Shown: positions 17,827 to 24,899 of the stretch, in pieces
How the letters are laid out: each line of letters starts with the position of its first letter
Position numbering within the stretch: the first letter of the stretch is position 1
Origin: Veillonella sp. T11011-6
GTDB taxonomy: Bacteria > Bacillota > Negativicutes > Veillonellales > Veillonellaceae
DNA: 64,000 nt
Direction: 5' to 3'
NCBI RefSeq assembly: GCF_002959755.1
Contig: NZ_PPCW01000005.1
Coordinates: forward strand, 1 to 64,000
Notes under the pieces: generated by a model
The model's database searches: none
Told to the model about the DNA's origin: nothing
Seen by the model: only the letters and a program-made list of their open reading frames with translations
Translations under genes and position numbers: made by a program

Positions 17827-18150
17827 ATGAGCGATTTAGATTTTACTATTTGCTGTATAGTTACTTTTTTTAGTAAGAAGAGGAGAACTCCACCGAATTT
17901 GAATAATGGAAAGTACTGCCCTCATCTTGTTATAAAGGGCTCTGAAGAGATGTTAGGTGTAAACTTTATTGATGGTGAAGATGTCACCTTTGATAAACCA
18001 ATACGCACCAATGCGTTGCCAGTAAATGAAGATACAGATTATTCTGCTTTACGAGCAGGTACTGAGTTCCTTATCATGGAAGGTAGCAATGTTGTTGGTG
18101 AGGGACTTGTAAAAGAAATCTTTCACCATAAGCCACATGGGAAACAATAA
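17827..18150 (+). CDS. Small EF-Tu domain-III-like protein
   Basis: This 107-residue protein reads like the C-terminal beta-barrel (domain III) of elongation factor Tu without the rest: CIVTFF near the start, then YCPHLVIKG, LGVNFIDGE, and the end block RAGTEFLIMEGSNVVGEGLV. Free-standing versions occur in Firmicutes, with no function I can name. The start at 17827 is preceded by GAGG six bases upstream; the frame also reads from 17815 without a good site. It could be a tRNA- or ribosome-binding adaptor, which is inference. It heads a short run of GNAT genes. Confidence 0.6.
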   Translation: MSDLDFTICCIVTFFSKKRRTPPNLNNGKYCPHLVIKGSEEMLGVNFIDGEDVTFDKPIRTNALPVNEDTDYSALRAGTEFLIMEGSNVVGEGLVKEIFHHKPHGKQ

Positions 18151-18180
18151 TTGTAGAGTATTATATCCGTTGGAGTATAT

Positions 18181-18645
18181 ATGATTCATATAATTGATGG
18201 CAAACCGTATTTAGATCAAGTAAAAGAGCTAATTCAAGAGTATACGAAGTGGCTTGGTCGCGATTTGTCTTTTCAGAATTTAGATAAGGAATTAGCCGAT
18301 ATAGCAGAGAAATATACGGCGCCAAATGGTGAATTATTGGTGGCTATCGATGATAATAAGGTGGTGCTCGGCATGGTGGCGTATTATCAGCATAGCGATA
18401 CTCGTTGTGAAATGAAACGCCTCTATGTGCGTCCCGAAGGTCGTGGTCATGCTCTCGGTGATCGTCTGATTGAAAGTATCATGGACCACGCTAAGGCCTC
18501 TGGATATAAAGAAATGGTGCTAGATACAATTGAACCATTGCAAGCAGCAATCCATTTGTATAAGAAACATGGCTTTGTTGAATGCGAGCCGTATTATCAT
18601 AACCCTATGGACGATGTTATCTATATGAGCAAGGAACTCGATTGA
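18181..18645 (+). CDS. GNAT family N-acetyltransferase
   Basis: A 154-residue acetyltransferase using acetyl-CoA. The CoA-binding motif A is clear as MKRLYVRPEGRGHALGDRLI, where the usual Q/R-x-x-G-x-G/A core reads RGHALG. Motif B is AIHLYKKHGFVECEPY. The substrate is unknown; the shape resembles single-domain acyltransferases that act on amino acids or small amines. TTGGAG lies just upstream of the ATG. It is the first of three unrelated GNAT genes in tandem. Confidence 0.88.
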   Translation: MIHIIDGKPYLDQVKELIQEYTKWLGRDLSFQNLDKELADIAEKYTAPNGELLVAIDDNKVVLGMVAYYQHSDTRCEMKRLYVRPEGRGHALGDRLIESIMDHAKASGYKEMVLDTIEPLQAAIHLYKKHGFVECEPYYHNPMDDVIYMSKELD

Positions 18646-18732
18646 TAGAGACTATTTGGTCTTATAGTCTATTTAAATAGTAGATACCATTTATTTGATA
18701 GCGCTATCTTGGGATTCATTGGAGGAGCTTTT

Positions 18733-19152
18733 ATGGCGATTACATATACTGAAGAAAAGAGTTTTACATCTCAACAGGTAGCGGATTTATTCTTATCTGT
18801 ACGTTGGGTAGTGGGTAAATATCCAGACCGTCTACATAAGGCTCTTATGAATTCGTCTCGTGTGATTAGTGCTTGGGATGGCGATCGTTTAGTCGGTCTT
18901 ATTCGTGTCATGGATGATAGCGAGCTAGTATGCTTCATCAATTATGTGCTAGTTCATCCTGATTATCATGGCTGCGGTATTGCTGGTCATTTGCTAGAAA
19001 TGGTGAAAGACGTTTACAAGTCTTACTTGTACATTAATGTTATGATTGGTGAAAGCAAGAATGCACCATTTTACGAGAAGCATGGCTTTAACATTAAAGA
19101 CGATTCCTTGCCAATGCAGTATCGGAATGTGCCGAAATATACGAAAAGATGA
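18733..19152 (+). CDS. GNAT family N-acetyltransferase
   Basis: A 139-residue acetyltransferase. Motif A reads INYVLVHPDYHGCGIAGHLL, with the CoA-binding loop HGCGIAG, and motif B is NAPFYEKHGF. The early SVRWVVGKYPDRLHKAL block places it in the small YjcF/AAC-type GNAT group. The start at 18733 follows TTGGAGGAG; an in-frame start at 18709 has no ribosome site. The substrate is unknown. Confidence 0.87.
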   Translation: MAITYTEEKSFTSQQVADLFLSVRWVVGKYPDRLHKALMNSSRVISAWDGDRLVGLIRVMDDSELVCFINYVLVHPDYHGCGIAGHLLEMVKDVYKSYLYINVMIGESKNAPFYEKHGFNIKDDSLPMQYRNVPKYTKR

Positions 19153-19197
19153 TAGGTCGAATAACCTGTATAGCAAGTAACGGGTCAAATTGTTAAT

Positions 19198-19236
19198 AAA
19201 AGGCTACACGTACATAGAGTTACGTGTAGCCTTTGT
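19198..19236 (+). terminator. Intrinsic terminator after the second GNAT gene
   Basis: AAAGGCTACACGTA pairs with TACGTGTAGCCTTT, a strong stem with a short loop. The U tract is short (CTTTGTGTT). Confidence 0.7.
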
Positions 19237-19287
19237 GTTATAAACGGTATATACTAAAACCGATATGTAGATATGATGGAGAAAGAT

Positions 19288-19776
19288 ATGGATATATTAA
19301 TACGAAAAGCGACAACCGCTGATTTAGAGTTAGTGACACGTATAGAAGCAACTTGTTTTCCTCCTGCTGAAGCGGCGCCTCGTGAGGCTTTTAAGGAGCG
19401 ATTAGATTATTATGCAGGCCAGTTTTTGATTGCCTTTGACGGCGATACACCAATTGGATTTATCGATGGTTTCGTATCTGATGATGAAATCTTAACGGAC
19501 GAGATGTTCGGCGATGCTTCATTACATAATCCTAACGGCGCATGGCAGATGATTTTTGGCCTAAATACAATGCCAGAGTATCGCAATTGCGGTGTAGGTG
19601 GTAAGTTAATTGAGGCGTTTATCGACCTTGCGAGAGAGGAAAAACGAAAGGGCGTAATTCTAACCTGTAAGGAAGAAAAGATTCCTTATTATGCCAAGTT
19701 TGGTTTTGTAAATGAAGGCGAATCAGAGTCTGATCACGGTGGCGCTAAATGGTATCAAATGCGCGTTGTGTTCTAG
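19288..19776 (+). CDS. GNAT family N-acetyltransferase (arylalkylamine-type)
   Basis: A 162-residue acetyltransferase. Motif A is LNTMPEYRNCGVGGKLI, with the loop RNCGVGG, and motif B is IPYYAKFGFVNEGESES. The overall pattern, with an early ATCFPPAEAAPREAFKER block and the final HGGAKWYQM, resembles the AANAT-like group of bacterial GNATs. The start at 19288 is preceded by TGGAGA; an in-frame ATG at 19273 lacks a site. It is transcribed after a terminator, so it is probably a separate unit from the other two GNATs. Confidence 0.85.
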   Translation: MDILIRKATTADLELVTRIEATCFPPAEAAPREAFKERLDYYAGQFLIAFDGDTPIGFIDGFVSDDEILTDEMFGDASLHNPNGAWQMIFGLNTMPEYRNCGVGGKLIEAFIDLAREEKRKGVILTCKEEKIPYYAKFGFVNEGESESDHGGAKWYQMRVVF

Positions 19777-19798
19777 CCATATAATTAAATATAAAAGA

Positions 19799-19844
19799 AG
19801 AAGCTGAAATCTTGCAGATTAGCATTGATTTCAGTTTCTTTTTG
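19799..19844 (+). terminator. Intrinsic terminator after the third GNAT gene
   Basis: AAGCTGAAATC pairs with GATTTCAGTTT and is followed by TTTCTTTTTG. It faces the end of the convergent metal-transport operon. Confidence 0.75.
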
Positions 19845-19868
19845 TTGGGAAAAGTATTGGTATTGTAT

Positions 19869-20969
19869 TTAAATAATTTCTTTTACTTGTGCCACGCCTT
19901 TATCGGTCAGCATATAGTACCCATTTGTTACATACAGCAAGCCTTGTTTCTTAAGATGTGATGCGGCTTGGTGTGTATAGTCTGGTTTCCAGTTCAGGTG
20001 TTCGTGAATGGTACCGATACCATTTTCAATGGCCGCCACAGGTGTATTCATATGGGTGTAGATGTGGCAGAGCATCATCGTTTCTCGATAGTGACGACGC
20101 AAGTGGCGTTGGCGAAGATAGGTTGCGATATAGCCCGTCTTTGGCGTGCCAATAACGGCAATTAATAAAGCGAGACCAATCGTCGTTGCGATAGCGCCTG
20201 CAATGGATACGTCTATGGTAAAAGCGACTTCCGTACCGATGACGGCACAGATAATGCCGATAATGATACTGCTAGTGAGCATGGCTTTCACAGAGTCCGT
20301 CCATAAATAAGCGATAACTGCAGGTCCGATCATGAGTCCGATAACGAGGATGGCGCCTACTGCTTGGAAGGAGGCCACTACGGTGAGGGACACCATGGTC
20401 ATGAGCACGTAGTGGATGAGGGCAGGCATGAAGCCGAAAAGCCCTGCTAATAGTGGATCGAAGGTAGATAGCTGCAATTCCTTGTAGAAGAGCATAACTA
20501 ATACGAGGTTGATGACCGCTACTCCAAGGGAAATCCATAGTGATACAGGACCTAAGTCGGTACCGTTTAGAATCCATCTGTCGAACGGGGCGAACGCGAT
20601 TTCCCCGAGAAGTGCCGTATCTACGTCAAGGTGTGCGTTGCCGCTATAGAGACTGACGAGGATGATGGCAATGGAGAAGAGGAGCGGGAAGATGATACCG
20701 ATGGACGCGTCTTCGTTGACGAGGCCTGTGTTATGAATCATCTCTGTAAGCCATACCGTTCCTACGCCGACTAAGGTGGCCCCTACTAGAAGTAAGGGTG
20801 AGTTTAAGTCTTCGGTCACGAAGAAAGCGAGCACGATGCCGAGGAAGACGGTGTGCGTAATGGCGTCGGCCATCATGGACATGCGGCGCAGCACGAGGAA
20901 TACACCAGGGATAGCGCACGCGATGGAGACTGCAATGGCGATGAGTAAAATCTCTGTCTGTACTGTCAT
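19869..20969 (-). CDS. Manganese/zinc-type ABC permease with C-terminal winged helix
   Basis: This is the second membrane subunit of a cluster-9 metal importer (MntD/TroD-like). Residues 1-285 contain about eight or nine hydrophobic segments with family blocks MADAITHTVFLGI and VGAILVIGLMIGPAV. Residues about 290-366 form an unusual cytosolic extension predicted to be a winged helix (AASHLKKQGLLYVTNGYYMLTDKG), like the DNA-binding end of DtxR/MarR proteins. Its ATG overlaps the stop of the upstream permease by 4 bases, so translation is coupled. The extension could sense metal or regulate the transporter. Confidence 0.87.
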   Translation of the reverse strand: MTVQTEILLIAIAVSIACAIPGVFLVLRRMSMMADAITHTVFLGIVLAFFVTEDLNSPLLLVGATLVGVGTVWLTEMIHNTGLVNEDASIGIIFPLLFSIAIILVSLYSGNAHLDVDTALLGEIAFAPFDRWILNGTDLGPVSLWISLGVAVINLVLVMLFYKELQLSTFDPLLAGLFGFMPALIHYVLMTMVSLTVVASFQAVGAILVIGLMIGPAVIAYLWTDSVKAMLTSSIIIGIICAVIGTEVAFTIDVSIAGAIATTIGLALLIAVIGTPKTGYIATYLRQRHLRRHYRETMMLCHIYTHMNTPVAAIENGIGTIHEHLNWKPDYTHQAASHLKKQGLLYVTNGYYMLTDKGVAQVKEII

Positions 20970-21931
20970 GGGGCACCTCCTATGCGAGGCTGTGCACCCT
21001 CTGCTCTATATATCTTTTGTTGTAAATCTGCAGGACTTATCTTTGCGGTTTCTGATAGTAAAGCTTGTTTTGATTGTTTGTTTCTACGATATTGCCACAA
21101 GATGCCTCTATTAGGTGCAAATATGAGGCTTAACAGTACGATAACCGACAGAATGACGATGATCGCAGGCCCTGTAGGTAGTTTTTGTACTGTTGTACTC
21201 CAAATGGTACCGCCTATAGCGGATACCATCCCGAATAGACCGGCTAAGGTGCACATAGTTCCAAGCTTGTTAGTCCACTGCCTTGCCCCTACGGCAGGGG
21301 CGATGAGAAGGGAGCTTATCAAGATGGCGCCTACCGATTGGATACCGATGATGATGGTCATAATTAATAATGACCGATATAAAATGAGTGTAAAGGTGAC
21401 GGGAATTTGCAATGTTTTAGCGTATTCTACGTCAAAGGAAATGAGCTTTAGCTCTTTCCAAAATAAGGCTGTTAAAACGATAATGATGAGCGCTGCTGCC
21501 GATGTAATGTACACATCGCGGGCTAATATGGTGGCGGCCTGTCCAAATATAAATTTTGAAAGTCCCGCCTGACCTGCATTGTTTAGGCTTTGAAGGTAGG
21601 TGAGCAGCACCATACCAAGACCAAAGAAAGCAGATAGTATAGTAGCTAAAGCGCCATCGAATTTGATTTTACTGTTTTCTACGGTGATGGTAATGAGCCA
21701 TGCCGCAGTGATAGAGGACAGGGCGGCACCTATAATCAGTACTTCAATGTCTTTTATGCCGGTCAGCAAGAACGCGATGACTACACCAGGTAGTGCCGCG
21801 TGGGAGAGGCCATCACCAATGAGGCTTTCCTTGCGCAGTACTGCAAAGGTGCCTGCAATACCACTGGCAAGGCCTAAGAGCGCTGTGCCGAGCAATACCA
21901 TCTGCGTCGTGTAGGATTGGAGTATAGTCAT
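20966..21931 (-). CDS. Manganese/zinc-type ABC permease
   Basis: This 321-residue integral membrane subunit belongs to the same importer (MntB/TroC-like). The family signature is visible as GDGLSHAALPGVVIAFLL in the second segment and SVGAILISSLLIAPAVGARQW later, with about eight transmembrane helices and a charged cytosolic tail. Its start overlaps the end of the ATPase gene by 4 bases, and its end overlaps the second permease by 4. Two different permease genes indicate a heterodimeric channel. Confidence 0.9.
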   Translation of the reverse strand: MTILQSYTTQMVLLGTALLGLASGIAGTFAVLRKESLIGDGLSHAALPGVVIAFLLTGIKDIEVLIIGAALSSITAAWLITITVENSKIKFDGALATILSAFFGLGMVLLTYLQSLNNAGQAGLSKFIFGQAATILARDVYITSAAALIIIVLTALFWKELKLISFDVEYAKTLQIPVTFTLILYRSLLIMTIIIGIQSVGAILISSLLIAPAVGARQWTNKLGTMCTLAGLFGMVSAIGGTIWSTTVQKLPTGPAIIVILSVIVLLSLIFAPNRGILWQYRRNKQSKQALLSETAKISPADLQQKIYRAEGAQPRIGGAP

Positions 21932-22659
21932 ACAATCCTCCCCTTGCCGTAGGTGCGCTCGATGGCTTCGTCTGTAAAGGTCTCTGCCACAGGCCCGTAA
22001 GCAACGGTTTGCTTATTGACCATCGTTACCCAGTCGAAATACTGAGGCACCGTATTTAAATCATGGTGAACGACGATGACCGTTTTGCCCCGCGCTTTCA
22101 TTTCTTGTAAAAGGGAGATAATAGCATGCTCCGTCGTTTTATCGACGCCCTTGAAGGGCTCGTCCATGAGGTAAATATCTGCCTCTTGTACAAGGGCTCT
22201 CGCGAGGAATACACGCTGTTGTTGGCCCCCTGAAAGTTGACGGATTTGCCTGTTTACATAGTCGCTCATGCCCATTTTTTCAATCATGGAGAGGGCGAGC
22301 TCCTTATCCTTTTTACTTGGTCGTTTGAACCAACCTAGATGACCATAACGGCCCATAAGTACAACGTCTAATACGGTAGTAGGAAAGTCCCAGTCTACGC
22401 TGCCGCTTTGCGGGACATAGGCAATTTTCTTGTAATCCTTTTTGTCCATCGCTAAGTGGTGGTCGATATAAAACTTAACACTACCTGAGATAACTGTTAA
22501 TAGGCCTAATATGGCCTTTAATAATGTAGATTTACCGGCCCCATTAGGACCGACGATGGCCGCTAAGGAACCGATGGGTACCTTCATATCTACGTCCCAT
22601 AATACGGGTTTTGTCGTATAGGCTACGGTCATATCTTCAACTTCAACGGCCCATTCCAT
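21928..22659 (-). CDS. Manganese/zinc-type ABC transporter ATPase
   Basis: This 243-residue nucleotide-binding subunit (MntC/TroB-like) powers metal uptake. It has Walker A GPNGAGKST (about residue 38), Q-loop YVPQSGSVDWDFP, ABC signature LSGGQQQR, Walker B DIYLMDEPF and switch histidine VVHHD. The SVDWDFP block after the Q-loop is typical of cluster-9 metal importers. AGGAGG precedes the ATG, 11 bases after the stop of the binding-protein gene, and the end overlaps the first permease by 4 bases. Confidence 0.93.
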   Translation of the reverse strand: MEWAVEVEDMTVAYTTKPVLWDVDMKVPIGSLAAIVGPNGAGKSTLLKAILGLLTVISGSVKFYIDHHLAMDKKDYKKIAYVPQSGSVDWDFPTTVLDVVLMGRYGHLGWFKRPSKKDKELALSMIEKMGMSDYVNRQIRQLSGGQQQRVFLARALVQEADIYLMDEPFKGVDKTTEHAIISLLQEMKARGKTVIVVHHDLNTVPQYFDWVTMVNKQTVAYGPVAETFTDEAIERTYGKGRIV

Positions 22660-22670
22660 GGAGACCTCCT

Positions 22671-23612
22671 TTATTTAAGTGCTTTAACAATTGTATCGAT
22701 ATTGGCTTTTACCATGCCGATATATGTGCCGCCTTCAGTGCCTTCAGAGCCGAGGGAGTCAGAGTATAATTCGCCGCCGATGGCAACATTCCAGCCTTTA
22801 GCCTTCGCTGCTTCTTGAACGGCTTCAATTGTTTTATGTGGTACGGAAGATTCTACGAAAATAGCTTTAATCTTGTGATCCACGATGAATTGAACAAGTT
22901 CATTCACATCTTGTGTGCCTGCTTCTGTAGCAGTACTAACACCTTGCAAACCTTTTACTTCAAAGCCATAAGCGCGAGCAAAGTATTGGAAGGCGTCGTG
23001 AGCTGTTACAAGTACGCGGGATTCTTTAGGAATTGATTCTGCTTGTGCTTTGATATACGCATCAGTTTCATCTAATTTTGTAAGATATGCATCATATCGT
23101 TTTTTGAAATCTTCTTTATGAGCTGGATCTGCTTTCGCAAGACCTTCATATACAGCTTTGGCAGCTAGTTTCCAGTTAGCTACATCGAACCAAATGTGAG
23201 GATCTTTTGTTTTTACCCCATCTTCTTCGTCAAAGTCGAGTAGAGTGGCTGGATCAATGGCATCAGATACGCGGATGGTAGCTTTATTTTGTTTTGTTAA
23301 ATTGTCGAAAATGGAACCCATTTTACCTTCTAAGTGAATGCCGTTGTACACTACAACATCTGCCTTAGACATAGTTGTTACATCGCCAGCGCTCGCTTGA
23401 TAAAGGTGAGGGTCTACGCCAGGGCCCATGAGTCCTTGGACGGATACATGGTCACCGCCAATTTCTTTTACTAAATCCGTTAACATTGTAGTAGTAGCTA
23501 CAACATTTAATTTTTTTTGATTGTCTTGGACGGCATCTTTTCCACAGCCTGCTAATGCGAACAACATAAGTGCTAATGATACGACGACTAATACGATTCG
23601 GTTGAACTTCAT
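22671..23612 (-). CDS. Metal-binding lipoprotein of a Mn/Zn ABC importer (TroA/MntA-like)
   Basis: This 313-residue cluster-9 solute-binding protein captures divalent metal in the periplasm. The lipobox is ALAGC with lipidated Cys23. Metal ligands fit the family: His in GVDPHLYQ, His in DPHIWFD, the AHDAFQYFA block and a late Asp in GGELYSDSLG. There is no long His-rich loop, which favours manganese or iron over the zinc-type ZnuA, but the metal cannot be proven. AAAGGAGG precedes the ATG. It is the first large gene of the operon, located behind the leader ORF and terminator at 23647-23811. Confidence 0.92.
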   Translation of the reverse strand: MKFNRIVLVVVSLALMLFALAGCGKDAVQDNQKKLNVVATTTMLTDLVKEIGGDHVSVQGLMGPGVDPHLYQASAGDVTTMSKADVVVYNGIHLEGKMGSIFDNLTKQNKATIRVSDAIDPATLLDFDEEDGVKTKDPHIWFDVANWKLAAKAVYEGLAKADPAHKEDFKKRYDAYLTKLDETDAYIKAQAESIPKESRVLVTAHDAFQYFARAYGFEVKGLQGVSTATEAGTQDVNELVQFIVDHKIKAIFVESSVPHKTIEAVQEAAKAKGWNVAIGGELYSDSLGSEGTEGGTYIGMVKANIDTIVKALK

Positions 23613-23646
23613 AATAAACCTCCTTTTATAGATATTAAATTTAAAC

Positions 23647-23679
23647 AGAAAAATAGCCGCTACTAACGTAGCGGCTATT
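23647..23679 (-). terminator. Intrinsic terminator or attenuator upstream of the metal-transport operon
   Basis: On the minus strand AATAGCCGCTAC, loop GTTA, GTAGCGGCTATT, then a U run: a perfect 12-bp stem. It lies 37 bases after the leader ORF stop and 40 bases before the binding-protein ATG, with no room for another promoter between. Operon expression must therefore read through it. Confidence 0.85.
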
Positions 23680-23715
23680 GGCAGTTATACGGTCTTCTGC
23701 TAAGGTCACGATCAT

Positions 23716-23811
23716 TTAGTGGATGAGAGCTTGTAAATGGTTCGGTCCAACGAGGGCAACGATACCAAGTACCATCATGACCTTCATTTGAATACGCTTT
23801 CTACGTCTCAT
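23716..23811 (-). CDS. 31-residue leader protein of the metal-transport operon
   Basis: A short ORF with a very good ribosome site (AAAGGAGGTTCATC before ATG) encodes a basic N-terminus (MRRRKRIQMK) followed by a hydrophobic helix (VMMVLGIVALVG) and a short tail ending HLQALIH. It could be a small membrane protein or a leader peptide whose translation controls the following terminator. I do not recognise the peptide. It is shorter than usual gene-finding cut-offs. Confidence 0.65.
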   Translation of the reverse strand: MRRRKRIQMKVMMVLGIVALVGPNHLQALIH

Positions 23812-23881
23812 GATGAACCTCCTTTGTGTTATTTTTGTCATATCTACCTGATATGTAAGTCCGAACAGTTATCTTGAACTT

Positions 23882-23910
23882 AATATATCATAAATGAGAA
23901 AATTTATCAA
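23882..23910 (-). promoter_or_regulatory. Promoter with palindromic operator for the metal-transport leader
   Basis: On the minus strand TTGATA (23910-23905), a 17-base spacer and TATATT (23887-23882). The spacer region holds the near-palindrome TCATAAA-N8-TTTATCA (23888-23909; one mismatch). That position would suit a metal-dependent repressor such as MntR or Fur, but the regulator is not identified. Confidence 0.55.
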
Positions 23911-23989
23911 TAAGAAAATGTTCTTTAAATATTCATCTTTATTTAGTATGATATTATTCATAGACTTACAATAAATAAGGAGGCATATT

Positions 23990-24367
23990 ATGAATAAATT
24001 ATTCCGATTCACTGCGGCGGCTTTACTTGTTGCATCCTTTGGCGTATTAGGTAACTATACAGCTGATGCGGCTAAGTTCTTAGAATCTCCGCGCGAAGTG
24101 GAAATTGTAAAACCTGAGTTGCCTGAGATTCCTCAAACAGCTACAGTAGCGCCTAATATGCGCGTACGCTTCTTAATTGATAAAAAAGGTAACGTTAAAA
24201 ACGTATTCGTAGAACGTTCCTCTGGCTATGCTCCAATTGATGAAGCAGTGAAGAAAGCCATTCTACAATGGAAATTTACACCTGCTATCGGCGTAGACCA
24301 AAAGGCTCATGAATCTATTATTGGGATGACAATTACTCTACCTAAACAAGCTGTAACAGCTAAATAA
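23990..24367 (+). CDS. Secreted TonB C-terminal-domain protein
   Basis: A 125-residue protein with a signal peptide (hydrophobic 7-22, likely cleavage after ADA) and then a TonB-C-like domain: MRVRFLIDKKGNVKNVFVER, SGYAPIDEAVKKAILQWKF and TPAI. Unlike true TonB it has no N-terminal anchor with a proline-rich spacer, so it is probably a free periplasmic domain protein. AAGGAGG precedes the ATG. It is followed 10 bases later by a second protein of the same type. Confidence 0.85.
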   Translation: MNKLFRFTAAALLVASFGVLGNYTADAAKFLESPREVEIVKPELPEIPQTATVAPNMRVRFLIDKKGNVKNVFVERSSGYAPIDEAVKKAILQWKFTPAIGVDQKAHESIIGMTITLPKQAVTAK

Positions 24368-24377
24368 GGAGAATGTG

Positions 24378-24725
24378 ATGAATAAAGTGTTGCGTTGTAC
24401 TGTATTAAGCGCATTGTTTGCAACGAGTATGGCAGCCACTGTGTTGGCGGCTCCATTTCAATTGCCTGTAGCGATATCTACACCATCTGTAGATCAAATT
24501 AATATTGCTGGTTATGGCGATTCGATTCAAAGTGCAGATGTGCGTTTTACCATCAATGAAGATGGCTCTGTAGGGGACGTAGAGGTTGTAAAATCTAGTG
24601 GGGTTACTGCTCTTGATGAGGCTCTTGTTGAGAAAATCTCCACATGGCGTTTCAACCCGGCTACAGACTCCAATGGTAATCCTGTAGCATCTTCTAAAAC
24701 TGAATATATTGATTTTAGAAACTAA
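24378..24725 (+). CDS. Second secreted TonB C-terminal-domain protein
   Basis: A 115-residue paralogue of the preceding gene. It has a signal peptide ending VLAA, then VRFTINEDGSVGDVEVVKSS, GVTALDEALVEKISTWRF and NPATDSNG. The match in order of motifs to its neighbour indicates tandem duplication. AAGGAGA lies five bases before the ATG at 24378; a GTG codon three bases earlier is an alternative. The two are co-transcribed and end at a strong terminator. The function is unknown; a link to envelope energy coupling or TonB inhibition is speculative. Confidence 0.83.
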   Translation: MNKVLRCTVLSALFATSMAATVLAAPFQLPVAISTPSVDQINIAGYGDSIQSADVRFTINEDGSVGDVEVVKSSGVTALDEALVEKISTWRFNPATDSNGNPVASSKTEYIDFRN

Positions 24726-24730
24726 TCAAA

Positions 24731-24762
24731 GGCGCTCATACTTAGTATGGGCGCTTTTTTTA
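24731..24762 (+). terminator. Intrinsic terminator after the TonB-C pair
   Basis: GGCGCTCATAC pairs with GTATGGGCGC (one mismatch), followed by TTTTTTT. Confidence 0.85.
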
Positions 24763-24899
24763 GAATCTTTCAAATATATCTAAATATGTATCTATGGCAA
24801 CTGAAAATTACTTTCAAAATGGTATAATAAAAATAAATTATCCATAGCAATAATATATTGCATATAGTAATAGGATGTGACCCATGGAGGTATAAGCAT

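Noticed and set aside
23612-23881. Possible manganese (yybP-ykoY) riboswitch before the metal-transport genes
   Set aside because: I could not find the conserved internal-loop sequences of that class; the leader instead contains a small ORF and terminator.
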